Notes under the pieces: model-generated
What the model saw: the letters and a program-made list of their open reading frames with translations, nothing else
Databases searched by the model: none
What the model was told of the DNA's origin: nothing
In this document: one piece after another, positions 16,580 to 24,025 of the stretch
Position numbering within the stretch: position 1 is the stretch's first letter
Layout: every line of letters starts with the position of its first letter
Program-made: the position numbers and the translations under genes
Assembly: GCA_046331175.1 (NCBI GenBank)
Contig: JAXLRI010000015.1
Location: 62,001 to 126,000 of the forward strand
Direction of reading: 5' to 3'
Length of the DNA stretch: 64,000 nt
From: JAWKIW01 sp046331175
Lineage (GTDB): Bacteria > Actinomycetota > Acidimicrobiia > Acidimicrobiales > Acidimicrobilacustridaceae

Positions 16580-17245
16580 GTGACGGCCACGGTCGGGGCC
16601 GCCCCTACGATGCGCCGCGTGGTGCGGCGCGGCGAGCAGACCCGGGAGCACATCCTCGACGTCGCCGAGCACCTCTACGGCGACCACGGCGTGGCGCACG
16701 TGTCGCTGCGCCAGATCCGCATCGCCGCCGACCAGCGCAACGACGCGGCCGTCCAGTACCACTTCGGCGATCGCGACGGCATCCTGCGCGCGCTCAGCGA
16801 GCGGCACCTGCCCCGCTTGCAGGCCATCGCCCGCCGGGTCGCCGACGAGGGTGGCACCCGGCCGTCGCAGCGGCGACTGGTCGAGGCCATGGTCCGCCCC
16901 TGGGCCGAGTACGTCACCGTCGGCCCCAGCGAGCGGGCCTACGTGAAGATCGTCGCCGAGCTGGGATCGGACCCCACGCTCGCCTTCGGCACCATCCGCG
17001 ACAACGTCCTGCCCGAGATGGAGGCCGTGGGGTTCGCGCTGTTCGAGCGGCTCGCCACGCGGCTGCCCGTCGAGGTCGCCGGCGAACGGGTGTGGACCGT
17101 CTCCCGGTTCGTGATCCAGACCTCGGCCGACCGCGCCCGCCTGGTCGACGCCGAGGCCGCGGCTCGACCGGTCCTCCCCGACGACGTGTTCATCGGCGAG
17201 CTGGTGGCGATGGCGGCCGCCGCGCTGGCCGCCCCGGGCGGCTGA
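16580..17245 (+). CDS. TetR family transcriptional regulator (221 aa)
   Basis: The N-terminal DNA-binding domain reads REHILDVAEHLYGDHGVAHVSLRQIRIAA and DAAVQYHFGDRDGILRAL, followed by a 150-residue effector domain. The recognition region (QIRIAADQRNDAAVQYHF) is the version seen in a subgroup of actinobacterial regulators. The GTG start lacks a strong Shine-Dalgarno sequence and lies 33 bp after the membrane protein gene, so the two are likely co-transcribed. Its target may be the palindrome at 15137-15152. Ligand unknown. Confidence 0.88.
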   Translation: MTATVGAAPTMRRVVRRGEQTREHILDVAEHLYGDHGVAHVSLRQIRIAADQRNDAAVQYHFGDRDGILRALSERHLPRLQAIARRVADEGGTRPSQRRLVEAMVRPWAEYVTVGPSERAYVKIVAELGSDPTLAFGTIRDNVLPEMEAVGFALFERLATRLPVEVAGERVWTVSRFVIQTSADRARLVDAEAAARPVLPDDVFIGELVAMAAAALAAPGG

Positions 17246-17283
17246 CGGTCGGGTGACGGTCGGGTGACCGAGCGCCCGTCGAC

Positions 17284-17886
17284 TCAGGTCAGGGCCGGTT
17301 CGAGGTAGGTGCGCAGGTAGCGGCGGAGCGAGGCGGGGTCGTCGACGTCGACGGCGGCGCCCGGCGTGGTGACCAGCGAGATGACGACCCGCAGCACCCA
17401 CTCGGCGGCGCCGTGCAGGTCGAGGTCGGCCCGCACCTGACCGGCCCGGCGGGCCAGTTCGAGGTGGTGCTCCCAGAAGCCGGTGAGCCCGGGCAGGATG
17501 TCCTCGGTGTAGGTGCCCATCACCTGGGCGAACGCCTCGGGCTCGCGGTCGCGCAGCTCGAGCGCGAGCGGGCCGAGCGGCGACGAGCGGGCGAGGTGCA
17601 CGGCGGTGGCGACCTTGTCGGCGATCCCCCGGGCCCGCCCGATGCGGGCGTGGGCGTCGGACCAGAACTCCTCGTCGCGCCGGATCAGGGCGGCGGCGAT
17701 CAGGGCGTCCTTGTTCGGGAAGTTGCGGTACAACCAGGCGCGCGAGATGCCGGCGTCGTCGGCGATGCCCGCCATGGTGGTGGCCCGGATGCCGCGCTCG
17801 TGGAGGCAGCGCTCGGCGGCGTCGAGGATGCGCTCGCGCGTCGGCGTCGCCGGCGGCGCGGCCGCGGCGGTGGTCGAGGCGGTCAC
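17284..17886 (-). CDS. TetR family transcriptional regulator, coupled to BVMO gene (200 aa)
   Basis: RERILDAAERCLHERGIRATTMAGIADDAGISRAWLYRNFPNKDALI is an intact TetR helix-turn-helix, read here in short segments; the C-terminal domain ends LRRYLRTYLEPALT. The GTG start overlaps the stop of the monooxygenase gene by 4 bp (GTGA). Downstream coupling to the enzyme it probably regulates, and a palindrome in the promoter of that enzyme, suggest autoregulation of the operon. Confidence 0.9.
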   Translation of the reverse strand: MTASTTAAAAPPATPTRERILDAAERCLHERGIRATTMAGIADDAGISRAWLYRNFPNKDALIAAALIRRDEEFWSDAHARIGRARGIADKVATAVHLARSSPLGPLALELRDREPEAFAQVMGTYTEDILPGLTGFWEHHLELARRAGQVRADLDLHGAAEWVLRVVISLVTTPGAAVDVDDPASLRRYLRTYLEPALT

Positions 17887-19832
17887 GACGACGGACCCGA
17901 TGCCGCCGAGGAGGACGGCCGCAGCGCGAAGTCGTCGAGGTCGACCTCGCGGGTCCACGACCAGAAGTCGACCAGCCGCCACGGGCTGAGCCCGTGCACC
18001 ACGCCCTCGTCGTTCTTGTAGAAGGAGTGCTCGATGTACGGCGACGACCACACCATCATCCGCAGCTCGTCCTGGCTGCGCCGGTACCAGTCGTCGTAGC
18101 GCTCGGGCTTGGGCTCCATGGCGACCACGTCGTCCTCGGCCAGGGCGGCGAGGCACTGCATGATGTACCGCACCTCGCACTCGGAGTGGAAGATCAGGCT
18201 GCCGCCACTGGCGAGGTTGGTGCCGGGGCCGTAGAGGCAGAAGAAGTTCGGGAAGCCGGGCACGGTCATGCCGAGGTAGGCGCGGGGCCGGTTGCCCCAT
18301 TCGTCGCGCAGGTCACCACCGTCGCGGCCGACGATCGTCAGCGGGAACAGCACGTCGTTGACCCGGAACCCGGTGGCCCAGATCACGACGTCGGCTTCGT
18401 GGCGCACGCCGTCGGCGTCGACCACGGCGTCGGCCTCGAGGTGGTCGACGCCGGCCCGCACCAGCTCGACGTTCGGGCGCTTGAGCGTCTGCAGCCAGCT
18501 GCCGTTGTCCTGCAACGTGCGCTTGCCGGTGGGCGGGTAGTCGGGGACGCACTTGGCCACGAGGTCGGGCCGGTCCTCGAGCTGGCCGGTGATCCAGTCG
18601 GTGAACAGGATGCGGGCCATCTCGTTGGCCTCGCTCACCGACTGCTGCTGGGGCTCCCACGCCGGGTCGACCCGGGCGGCCACGAGGCCGGTGTCGCAGC
18701 CGGGCCAGAAGATGAGGAAGCGGAACCAGCGCCCGTAGAACGGCAGGTGGTGCAGCGCCCACCTCACACCGGGGCCCACCTGGTCGTGGTAGGCGGGGTT
18801 CGGGAACATCCACTGCGCCGTGCGCTGGATGATCGTGAGGTGCCCCACCTGGTCGGCGATGGAGGGTGCCACCTGGAAGCCGGTGGCGCCGGCGCCGACC
18901 ATCACCACCCGCTTGCCGGTGAGGTCGACCGAGTGGTCCCAGCGGGCGGTGTGGAACGACGGGCCGTCGAAGGTGCCCGGCACGTCGGGGACGAAGGGGC
19001 GGTTGAGCTGGCCGACGGCGCTGATGACGGCCCGGGCCGACAGCACCTCGCCGGTGTCGAGCTCGACGGCCCACGACGCGCTGTCGTCGTCCCACCGGGC
19101 CGCCACGACCTCGATCCCCCACCGCACGTGGTCCTGCACGCCGTGCTTCTCCATCGTGCGCTGGAAGTAGGCCTGCAGCTCGGGCTGGCGGGCGAAGAAC
19201 TCGGTCCAGTGGTCGGCCGGCTCGAAGCTGTAGCAGTAGAAGTGGTTGCCGACGTCGACGCGGGCGCCGGGATAGGTGTTCTCGAACCACGTGCCGCCGA
19301 CGCCCTCGTTCTTCTCGATGACGGTGTAGGGGAAGCCGGCCTCCTCCAGGCGGATGGCGGCCAGCAGGCCGGACATCCCGCAGCCGATCACGACGACCGG
19401 GAGCCCGGCGGCCCGCTCGGGGTCGACGGGGGCGGTGGCCCGGGCGTCGGCGCCGTCGAGCTCCATCTCCTCGAGCAGCATCTGCACGTACTCGCCGGGC
19501 ACGTCCTCGCAGACCAGCCAGTCCATCATCCGCTTGAGCAGCTCGGGCGAGACCGGCTCGGGCTCGGGACAGCCGCGGTCGCGCCAGTCGACGATGATCC
19601 CCAGCGCCAGCTCGCGCGCCGCCGCCTTGTCCTCCTCGGACATGTACCCCTGGGTCTCATTGAGGAACAGGCCCTGCGGTCGCAGCGGTCCGTCGAGGAT
19701 CGACGCGTCACCGCTCATGTGGACGCACGAGAGCAGCAGCGTGGGCACCGACAGGTCCTCGAGGGCGGCGGCGATGTCGGCGTCGCTCATCTCGTCGGCG
19801 GTGAACGGGGCACCGGCGTGGGGGTTGCGCAT
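17883..19832 (-). CDS. Flavin-containing Baeyer-Villiger monooxygenase, HAPMO-like (649 aa)
   Basis: Class B flavoprotein monooxygenase inserting oxygen next to a ketone using FAD and NADPH. FAD motif GCGMSG near residue 153, BVMO fingerprint FDGPSFHTARW (FxGxxxHxxxW) near residue 290, and NADPH motif GAGATG near residue 310. The ~140-residue N-terminal extension (IAAALEDLSVPTLLLSCVHMSGD onward) and total length match 4-hydroxyacetophenone monooxygenase rather than cyclohexanone types. ATG at 19832 lies 7 nt after TACGAT, suggesting leaderless start. Coupled to a TetR gene and divergent from an alcohol dehydrogenase that could supply ketone substrates. Confidence 0.92.
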   Translation of the reverse strand: MRNPHAGAPFTADEMSDADIAAALEDLSVPTLLLSCVHMSGDASILDGPLRPQGLFLNETQGYMSEEDKAAARELALGIIVDWRDRGCPEPEPVSPELLKRMMDWLVCEDVPGEYVQMLLEEMELDGADARATAPVDPERAAGLPVVVIGCGMSGLLAAIRLEEAGFPYTVIEKNEGVGGTWFENTYPGARVDVGNHFYCYSFEPADHWTEFFARQPELQAYFQRTMEKHGVQDHVRWGIEVVAARWDDDSASWAVELDTGEVLSARAVISAVGQLNRPFVPDVPGTFDGPSFHTARWDHSVDLTGKRVVMVGAGATGFQVAPSIADQVGHLTIIQRTAQWMFPNPAYHDQVGPGVRWALHHLPFYGRWFRFLIFWPGCDTGLVAARVDPAWEPQQQSVSEANEMARILFTDWITGQLEDRPDLVAKCVPDYPPTGKRTLQDNGSWLQTLKRPNVELVRAGVDHLEADAVVDADGVRHEADVVIWATGFRVNDVLFPLTIVGRDGGDLRDEWGNRPRAYLGMTVPGFPNFFCLYGPGTNLASGGSLIFHSECEVRYIMQCLAALAEDDVVAMEPKPERYDDWYRRSQDELRMMVWSSPYIEHSFYKNDEGVVHGLSPWRLVDFWSWTREVDLDDFALRPSSSAASGPSS

Positions 19833-19839
19833 GGGGCGG

Positions 19840-19904
19840 ATCGTAGACACCCCGCCGGATCTGTGCACTGGACACTTGTCGGGATGTGTCCACCCCCCTA
19901 GGCT
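19840..19904. promoter_or_regulatory. Divergent leaderless promoters with shared TGGACAC-N10-GTGTCCA palindrome
   Basis: The rightward promoter is TTGTCG (19876-19881), 17 nt, TAGGCT (19899-19904), then 6 nt to the ATG at 19911. The leftward -10 is TACGAT (plus-strand 19840-19845), 7 nt before the BVMO ATG. A perfect 7-bp-arm inverted repeat spans 19869-19892 and covers the rightward -35. It is the natural binding site for the TetR protein encoded at 17284-17886. Confidence 0.72.
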
Positions 19905-19910
19905 CGCCCC

Positions 19911-20933
19911 ATGCGCGCCGTGGTGGTGGAGGGTCCGGGCCAGATCGCCGTGCACACGGTGGCCGACCCCGAGCCACCGGGCCCCGACGGGGCCGTCGTG
20001 CAGGTGGAGGCGACCGCCATCTGCGGCTCGGACCTGCACTTCTACGACGGCGACCTCCCGATGTACCCGCTCGCCATCGGCCACGAGGTGGTGGGCCGGG
20101 TGGCGGCCGTGGGCCCCGAGGTCCGCCGGTTCGCGGTCGGCGACCGCGTGCTGGTCGCCTCGGTCACCGGCTGCGGCCACTGCGCCGGCTGCGCCACCCT
20201 CGACCCGGTGGCCTGCGAGCACGGCCCGCTCGTGTTCGGCGGCGGCGAGCTGGGCGGCGGCCAGGCCGACCTGCTGGCCGTGCACGCCGCCGACTTCCAG
20301 CTGCTCGCGGTGCCCGAGGGCGTCGACGACGAGGCGGCCCTGCTGCTGACCGACAACCTCGGCACCGGGTGGGCCGCCGCCCGCCGGGCCGACATCGAGC
20401 CGGGCGCCACCGTGGTCGTGCTCGGCGCCGGCGCCGTCGGTCTCTGCGCCATCCGGTCGGCCCTGGTGCTCGGCGCGGCCCGCGTGCTCGTGGTCGACCC
20501 GGTCGCCGGCCGGCGTGCGCGGGCCGAGGCGTCGGGCGCCACGTCGATCGAGGGCACCACCGTCGACGCCGTGCTGGAGGCCACCGACGGGCGGGGCGCG
20601 CCCTCCGTGATCGACACGGTGGCCACCGACACCACCCTCGACACCGCCATGGGCGCGGTGCGCAACGGCGGGACGGTGTCGGTGGTGGGCGTGCACGACA
20701 TGGCGCCCTATCCCCTCGGCGTCCTGTTCGGCGTGCTGCGCAGCGTCACGCTGCGCATGACCACCGTGCCCGTGCACCGCACGTGGACCGAGCTGGTCCC
20801 GCTGGTGCAATCGGGGCGCCTCGACACCAGCGGCCTGTTCACCCACGCCTTCGCCCTCGACGATGCGGCCGCGGCCTACGCCGCGGCCGCATCTCGATCG
20901 GATGACTGCCTGAAGGTGCGCCTCACGCCCTGA
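19911..20933 (+). CDS. Zinc-dependent alcohol dehydrogenase, MDR family (340 aa)
   Basis: Catalytic zinc ligands: Cys in AICGSDLHFYDG and His-Glu in IGHEVVG. Structural zinc Cys cluster CGHCAGCATLDPVAC near residues 86-103. Rossmann motif VVLGAGAVGLCA near residue 170. Length is usual for class III-type bacterial MDR enzymes. Oxidises an alcohol to aldehyde or ketone with NAD(P). Divergent from the Baeyer-Villiger enzyme and sharing its operator, so alcohol to ketone to ester is a plausible sequence. Probable leaderless translation from the ATG. Confidence 0.92.
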   Translation: MRAVVVEGPGQIAVHTVADPEPPGPDGAVVQVEATAICGSDLHFYDGDLPMYPLAIGHEVVGRVAAVGPEVRRFAVGDRVLVASVTGCGHCAGCATLDPVACEHGPLVFGGGELGGGQADLLAVHAADFQLLAVPEGVDDEAALLLTDNLGTGWAAARRADIEPGATVVVLGAGAVGLCAIRSALVLGAARVLVVDPVAGRRARAEASGATSIEGTTVDAVLEATDGRGAPSVIDTVATDTTLDTAMGAVRNGGTVSVVGVHDMAPYPLGVLFGVLRSVTLRMTTVPVHRTWTELVPLVQSGRLDTSGLFTHAFALDDAAAAYAAAASRSDDCLKVRLTP

Positions 20934-20966
20934 GGGCGACGAGGCCGAGCCACCGGCCCGAGCAGC

Positions 20967-21455
20967 TCAGCAGCAGCCGCCGCTGGAGGCCGGCTCGGCG
21001 GTGCGGCCCAGGGTGACCGGCTCGGCGACGGCCTCCGCCGGGGCGCAGCACACGGCGCCGCCGTCGCCCTCGACGGCCTCGTAGGACAGCTGCTCGGCGT
21101 CGCCGGTCTTCACGTACCACTCCCACCGCGCCCCGTCGGGGTCGGTCACCCACGTCTCGGTCTTGGTGGCGTAGCAGCAGACGGTGTCGTCGACGCCGGT
21201 GGTGGCCAGGCCGTCACCGGCCAAGCGGGCCTCGGCGGCGGTCACCTCGGCGGCGGTGTCGGTCTCGACGCCGAGGTGGTTGAGCGTGCCGCCGGTGGGG
21301 CCCTCGAACACGACCAGCTTCAGGGGCGGGTCGGCGATCTCCCAGTTGGCGTAGCCGTCCTTGACCTTGGCGGGCGGGGTGGCGAACAGCGTGGAGTAGA
21401 AGTCGATGGCCGCATCGAGGTCGGTGACGTCGAGGGCGAGCTGGATCCTGGACAT
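20967..21455 (-). CDS. cadI: CadI/ArsI-family glyoxalase-fold lyase (162 aa)
   Basis: Vicinal-oxygen-chelate protein. MSRIQLALDVTDLDAAIDFYSTLF, GGTLNHLGVE, the vicinal Cys pair in DTVCCYATKTETWVTDPDG near residue 100, and the Cys-rich C-terminus (SSGGCC) are very close to mycobacterial CadI and related to ArsI C-As lyases. The first metal His of ArsI appears as Gln5 here, as in CadI, so C-As lyase activity is not assured. GGAGG precedes the ATG. It has its own ArsR-type promoter, divergent from arsR. Confidence 0.85.
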   Translation of the reverse strand: MSRIQLALDVTDLDAAIDFYSTLFATPPAKVKDGYANWEIADPPLKLVVFEGPTGGTLNHLGVETDTAAEVTAAEARLAGDGLATTGVDDTVCCYATKTETWVTDPDGARWEWYVKTGDAEQLSYEAVEGDGGAVCCAPAEAVAEPVTLGRTAEPASSGGCC

Positions 21456-21477
21456 GGCGGGCACCTCCGGTAGACTC

Positions 21478-21528
21478 ATCGACGGTTGTCGATAGGTGCA
21501 TCTTACCCACACATCGACGGTTGTCAAT
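21478..21528. promoter_or_regulatory. Twin ArsR-type operators over the cadI promoter
   Basis: ATCGACGGTTGTCGAT (21478-21493) and ATCGACGGTTGTCAAT (21513-21528) are two copies of one inverted repeat, 35 bp apart. The leftward promoter is TTGACA (plus-strand 21522-21527), 16 nt, TAAGAT (plus-strand 21500-21505). One operator covers the -35 and the other lies just beyond the -10. The same region must serve the rightward arsR gene. Confidence 0.82.
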
Positions 21529-21618
21529 ATGTAAGGGTCAGGACGTGTGCGACGAGCTTCGTGCCGCGCCCCACCCCCGTTCCGCCACCCGTTCCGCCAC
21601 CCGTTCCAGGAGGTCGCC

Positions 21619-21966
21619 ATGGAGCCACGAGCCGACGCCGTGTGCTGCGCCCCGGTCACCGACGGGGTGCTGAGCGAGGACGAGGCCGTCGAGCTGGCCG
21701 GCCTGCTCAAGGTGCTGGCCGACCCGGCCCGCCTGCGCCTGCTGTCGCTGGTCGCCGCCGCCCCCACGGGCGAGGCCTGCGCCTGCGACCTGGTCGAGCC
21801 CATCGGGCGGTCCCAGCCCACCGTGTCGCACCACCTGTCGCTGCTGGTCGACGCCGGTCTGCTCGAGCGCGAGAAGCGGGGCAAGTGGGCCTGGTACCGC
21901 ATCGTGCCGTCCCGCCTCGGCGCCGTGCGCGACGCACTCGGCCCGTCGGCGGCGCTCAGCCGCTGA
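21619..21966 (+). CDS. arsR: Arsenic-responsive ArsR family repressor (115 aa)
   Basis: Winged-helix repressor with KVLADPARLRLLSLV, PIGRSQPTVSHHLSLLVDAGLL and KWAWYRIV. Candidate As(III) thiols are Cys9-Cys10 near the N-terminus and Cys54/Cys56 in GEACACDL; a comparable CC plus C arrangement is used by the Corynebacterium glutamicum ArsR, and CxC by the E. coli type. CAGGAGG lies 5 nt before the ATG, so the longer frame was rejected. Stop overlaps the convergent arsC stop by 11 bp. Expected to repress from the twin operators. Confidence 0.9.
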   Translation: MEPRADAVCCAPVTDGVLSEDEAVELAGLLKVLADPARLRLLSLVAAAPTGEACACDLVEPIGRSQPTVSHHLSLLVDAGLLEREKRGKWAWYRIVPSRLGAVRDALGPSAALSR

Positions 21967-22405
21967 CCGGCGCGAGGTCGAGCGAGGCCAACAGCCCGCG
22001 CACCCGCTGCTCGATCTCGTCGCGGATCGGCCGCACCGCCTCGACCCCCTGGCCGGCCGGGTCGTCGAGCACCCAGTCCTCGTAGCGGGTGCCGGGGAAG
22101 ATCGGGCAGGCGTCGCCGCAGCCCATGGTGATGACGACGTCGGAGGCCGCCACCGCCGCCTCCTCCAGCTTCTTGGGGTGGGCCCCGGCGGCGCGCAGGT
22201 CGATGCCGACCTCGGCCATCGCCTCGACGACGGCCGGGTTGACGTCGTCGGCGGGCGCCGAGCCGGCCGAGCGCACCACGACCTGGTCGCCACCGAGCCG
22301 GGCCAGGAACGCGGCGGCCATCTGCGACCGGCCGGCGTTGTGCACGCAGACGAACAGCACCTCGGGTCGGTGATCGGATCGGTGGTCGGCTCGCTGGTCA
22401 CCCAT
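21956..22405 (-). CDS. arsC: Arsenate reductase, LMW-phosphatase fold (149 aa)
   Basis: Cys-based arsenate reductase reducing As(V) to As(III). Signature loop VCVHNAGRSQ (CX5R) near residue 20, then GSAPADDVNPAVVEAM, PKKLEE, VVITMGCGDACPIFPG with the additional redox Cys residues near 99 and 103, and WVLDDPAGQG with the catalytic Asp. This is the thioredoxin- or mycothiol-coupled actinobacterial type. Its start overlaps the end of the aquaporin gene by 8 bp, so it is the last gene of a three-gene operon. Confidence 0.92.
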   Translation of the reverse strand: MGDQRADHRSDHRPEVLFVCVHNAGRSQMAAAFLARLGGDQVVVRSAGSAPADDVNPAVVEAMAEVGIDLRAAGAHPKKLEEAAVAASDVVITMGCGDACPIFPGTRYEDWVLDDPAGQGVEAVRPIRDEIEQRVRGLLASLDLAPVSG

Positions 22406-23180
22406 GGGTGGCCTCCTCGGTGGGATCGCTCGGATCGATCGGCGCGGCGGGGTGCGGGAAGAAGAAGCGGATAAGCCCGAAGGCGATGACGGCGCCGACC
22501 AGCTGCATGGCGATGAACATGGGCGCCGACGACGGGGCGATGCCGGCGAAGGTGTCCGACAGCGTGCGGGCGATGGTGACGGCCGGGTTGGCGAAGCTGG
22601 TGGACGAGGTGAACCAGTAGGCACCGCCGATCCAGGCCCCGACGGCGAAGGGCACGATCGCGGCCCGGCCCGAGCGCACGCAGCCCTGGATCACGAGCAG
22701 CAGGGCGACGGTGGCGACCACCTCGGACAGCCACAGCGCCGGGGACGAGCGCACCGTGGTGGACACGTTCACCGCCGGCAGCTCGAACATGAGGTTGGCG
22801 ACCATCGTGCCGAGGCACGCCCCCACCACCTGGGCCACCACGTACAGCCCGGCGTCGCGGGTGGAGGTGGTGCCGAGCAGTCGGTCGACGATGGAGACCA
22901 CGGGGTTGAAGTGGGCCCCCGACACGGCGCCGAACATGAGGATGAGGCCGACGAGCGCGCCGGCGGTGGCGATGGCGTTCTCGAGCAGCTGGAGGCCGAC
23001 GTCACCCGACGACAGGCGACTGGCGGCGATGCCGGATCCGACGACCGCCACGATCAACAGGGCCGTGCCGAGGGCCTCGGCGGCGAGTCGGCGGGCCAGG
23101 TCGAGGCGCAGCGAACCGGTGCCGGTCTCGACCTTGACGGCCAGCTCGCGCTCGCCGGGCAGCTCGGGCGGGTCGGTCAC
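22398..23180 (-). CDS. MIP family aquaglyceroporin, probable arsenite channel (260 aa)
   Basis: Six-helix major intrinsic protein with two half-repeat motifs: AHFNPVVS and SFANPAVTI (NPV and NPA). Location between arsC and an ArsR-phosphatase fusion matches the AqpS arrangement in which an aquaglyceroporin releases arsenite made by ArsC. No ArsB or Acr3 pump is seen in the window, so this may be the only exit route here. GTG start overlaps the upstream stop by 4 bp (GTGA). Membrane protein; the direction of flow is set by concentration. Confidence 0.87.
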   Translation of the reverse strand: MTDPPELPGERELAVKVETGTGSLRLDLARRLAAEALGTALLIVAVVGSGIAASRLSSGDVGLQLLENAIATAGALVGLILMFGAVSGAHFNPVVSIVDRLLGTTSTRDAGLYVVAQVVGACLGTMVANLMFELPAVNVSTTVRSSPALWLSEVVATVALLLVIQGCVRSGRAAIVPFAVGAWIGGAYWFTSSTSFANPAVTIARTLSDTFAGIAPSSAPMFIAMQLVGAVIAFGLIRFFFPHPAAPIDPSDPTEEATHG

Positions 23181-23914
23181 GCCGCCAGCCGATCGATGCG
23201 GGCCGCCAGCTCGGCCACGGTGGCGTCGAAGGCGGCCGCGGTGCCGGCGGCCACCGGGTCGGGCACCGACCAGTGCAGCCACCGCCGACCGTCGGGGTCG
23301 AGGTCCTCGTGGGCCCGGTCGCACACCGTGACGACCAGCCGGGGCCGGCGACCGACCTCGGCCAGGGCGAGGGGTCGATCACCGGTGAGCACCAGACCGT
23401 GGCGTCGGGCGGCCGCCACCGCCTTCGGGTGCACGCGCGCCGCGGGGTCGGTGCCCGCCGCGGTGGCGTCGCACCCGGTCCGCGCCCGCCACAGCGCGGC
23501 GGCCAGCTGGGACCGGGCCGACCCCGCGGTGCACACGAACAGCGCGGCACCGATGGCCGCGACGGGTGGGGGTCCCCCTGACCGCTCCGTCGGGCCCAGC
23601 GGCGCCGGCGACCACAGGCCGTCGAGCGCCCCGGCCCGCAGGTGGACGTAGCGACGGCGGCCGTCGCCGCTGGAGCGGGACCGCTCGACCAGGCCGGCCT
23701 CGTCGAGCACGTCGAGGTGGTGGGCCAGCAGGTTGGAGGCCAGGCCGAGGCGAGCGCTCAGCTCGCTCGGCGTCCGGTCCGACACGACCAGCTCGTCGAC
23801 GATGGCCAGCCGCGACGGTTCGCCCAGGGCGGCGTGGACGGCAGCGCGGCGGTCGAGCGCCCCCGGGTGTCGGGTGCCCGGCGGCGTCGCGGTGGCGGGT
23901 CGGGAACGGGGCAC
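23177..23914 (-). CDS. ArsR-type helix-turn-helix fused to LMW-phosphatase/arsenate reductase domain (245 aa)
   Basis: Residues about 20-110 are an ArsR-like winged helix (RRAAVHAALGEPSRLAIVDEL, LASNLLAHHLDVLDEAGLV, GRRRYVHLR). Residues about 118-245 are an LMW-phosphatase fold with intact CX5R loop in FVCTAGSARSQLAAALW and the VVTVCDRAHEDL segment. The helix-turn-helix part has no Cys, so sensing might run through the phosphatase part. GTG start lies 6 nt after TAGGGT. First gene of the aquaporin-arsC operon. Such fusions occur in actinobacteria; the mechanism is unclear. Confidence 0.85.
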   Translation of the reverse strand: MPRSRPATATPPGTRHPGALDRRAAVHAALGEPSRLAIVDELVVSDRTPSELSARLGLASNLLAHHLDVLDEAGLVERSRSSGDGRRRYVHLRAGALDGLWSPAPLGPTERSGGPPPVAAIGAALFVCTAGSARSQLAAALWRARTGCDATAAGTDPAARVHPKAVAAARRHGLVLTGDRPLALAEVGRRPRLVVTVCDRAHEDLDPDGRRWLHWSVPDPVAAGTAAAFDATVAELAARIDRLAA

Positions 23915-23920
23915 CGGCGC

Positions 23921-23947
23921 ACCCTAGATCACTCAACTCCGGTTGAG
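23921..23947 (-). promoter_or_regulatory. Leaderless promoter and CTCAAC-N4-GTTGAG operator
   Basis: TAGGGT (plus-strand 23921-23926) lies 6 nt before the GTG of the ArsR-phosphatase fusion. Just upstream, CTCAACTCCGGTTGAG at 23932-23947 is a perfect inverted repeat in the place of the -35/spacer. It differs from the cadI/arsR operators, so it is probably the site of the fusion protein itself. Confidence 0.68.
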
Positions 23948-24012
23948 CGATTCTGACCCGGTCCGGGCGCGGAACCGGCCGGTCGCGCCTCGGCGCCCCG
24001 ATCCGCCATCGC

Positions 24013-24018
24013 TAGGCT
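24013..24018 (+). promoter_or_regulatory. Probable -10 box TAGGCT of a leaderless promoter
   Basis: TAGGCT ends 7 nt before the GTG at 24026; no Shine-Dalgarno sequence intervenes. The same hexamer serves the alcohol dehydrogenase gene at 19911. Confidence 0.55.
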
Positions 24019-24025
24019 GCCCGCC

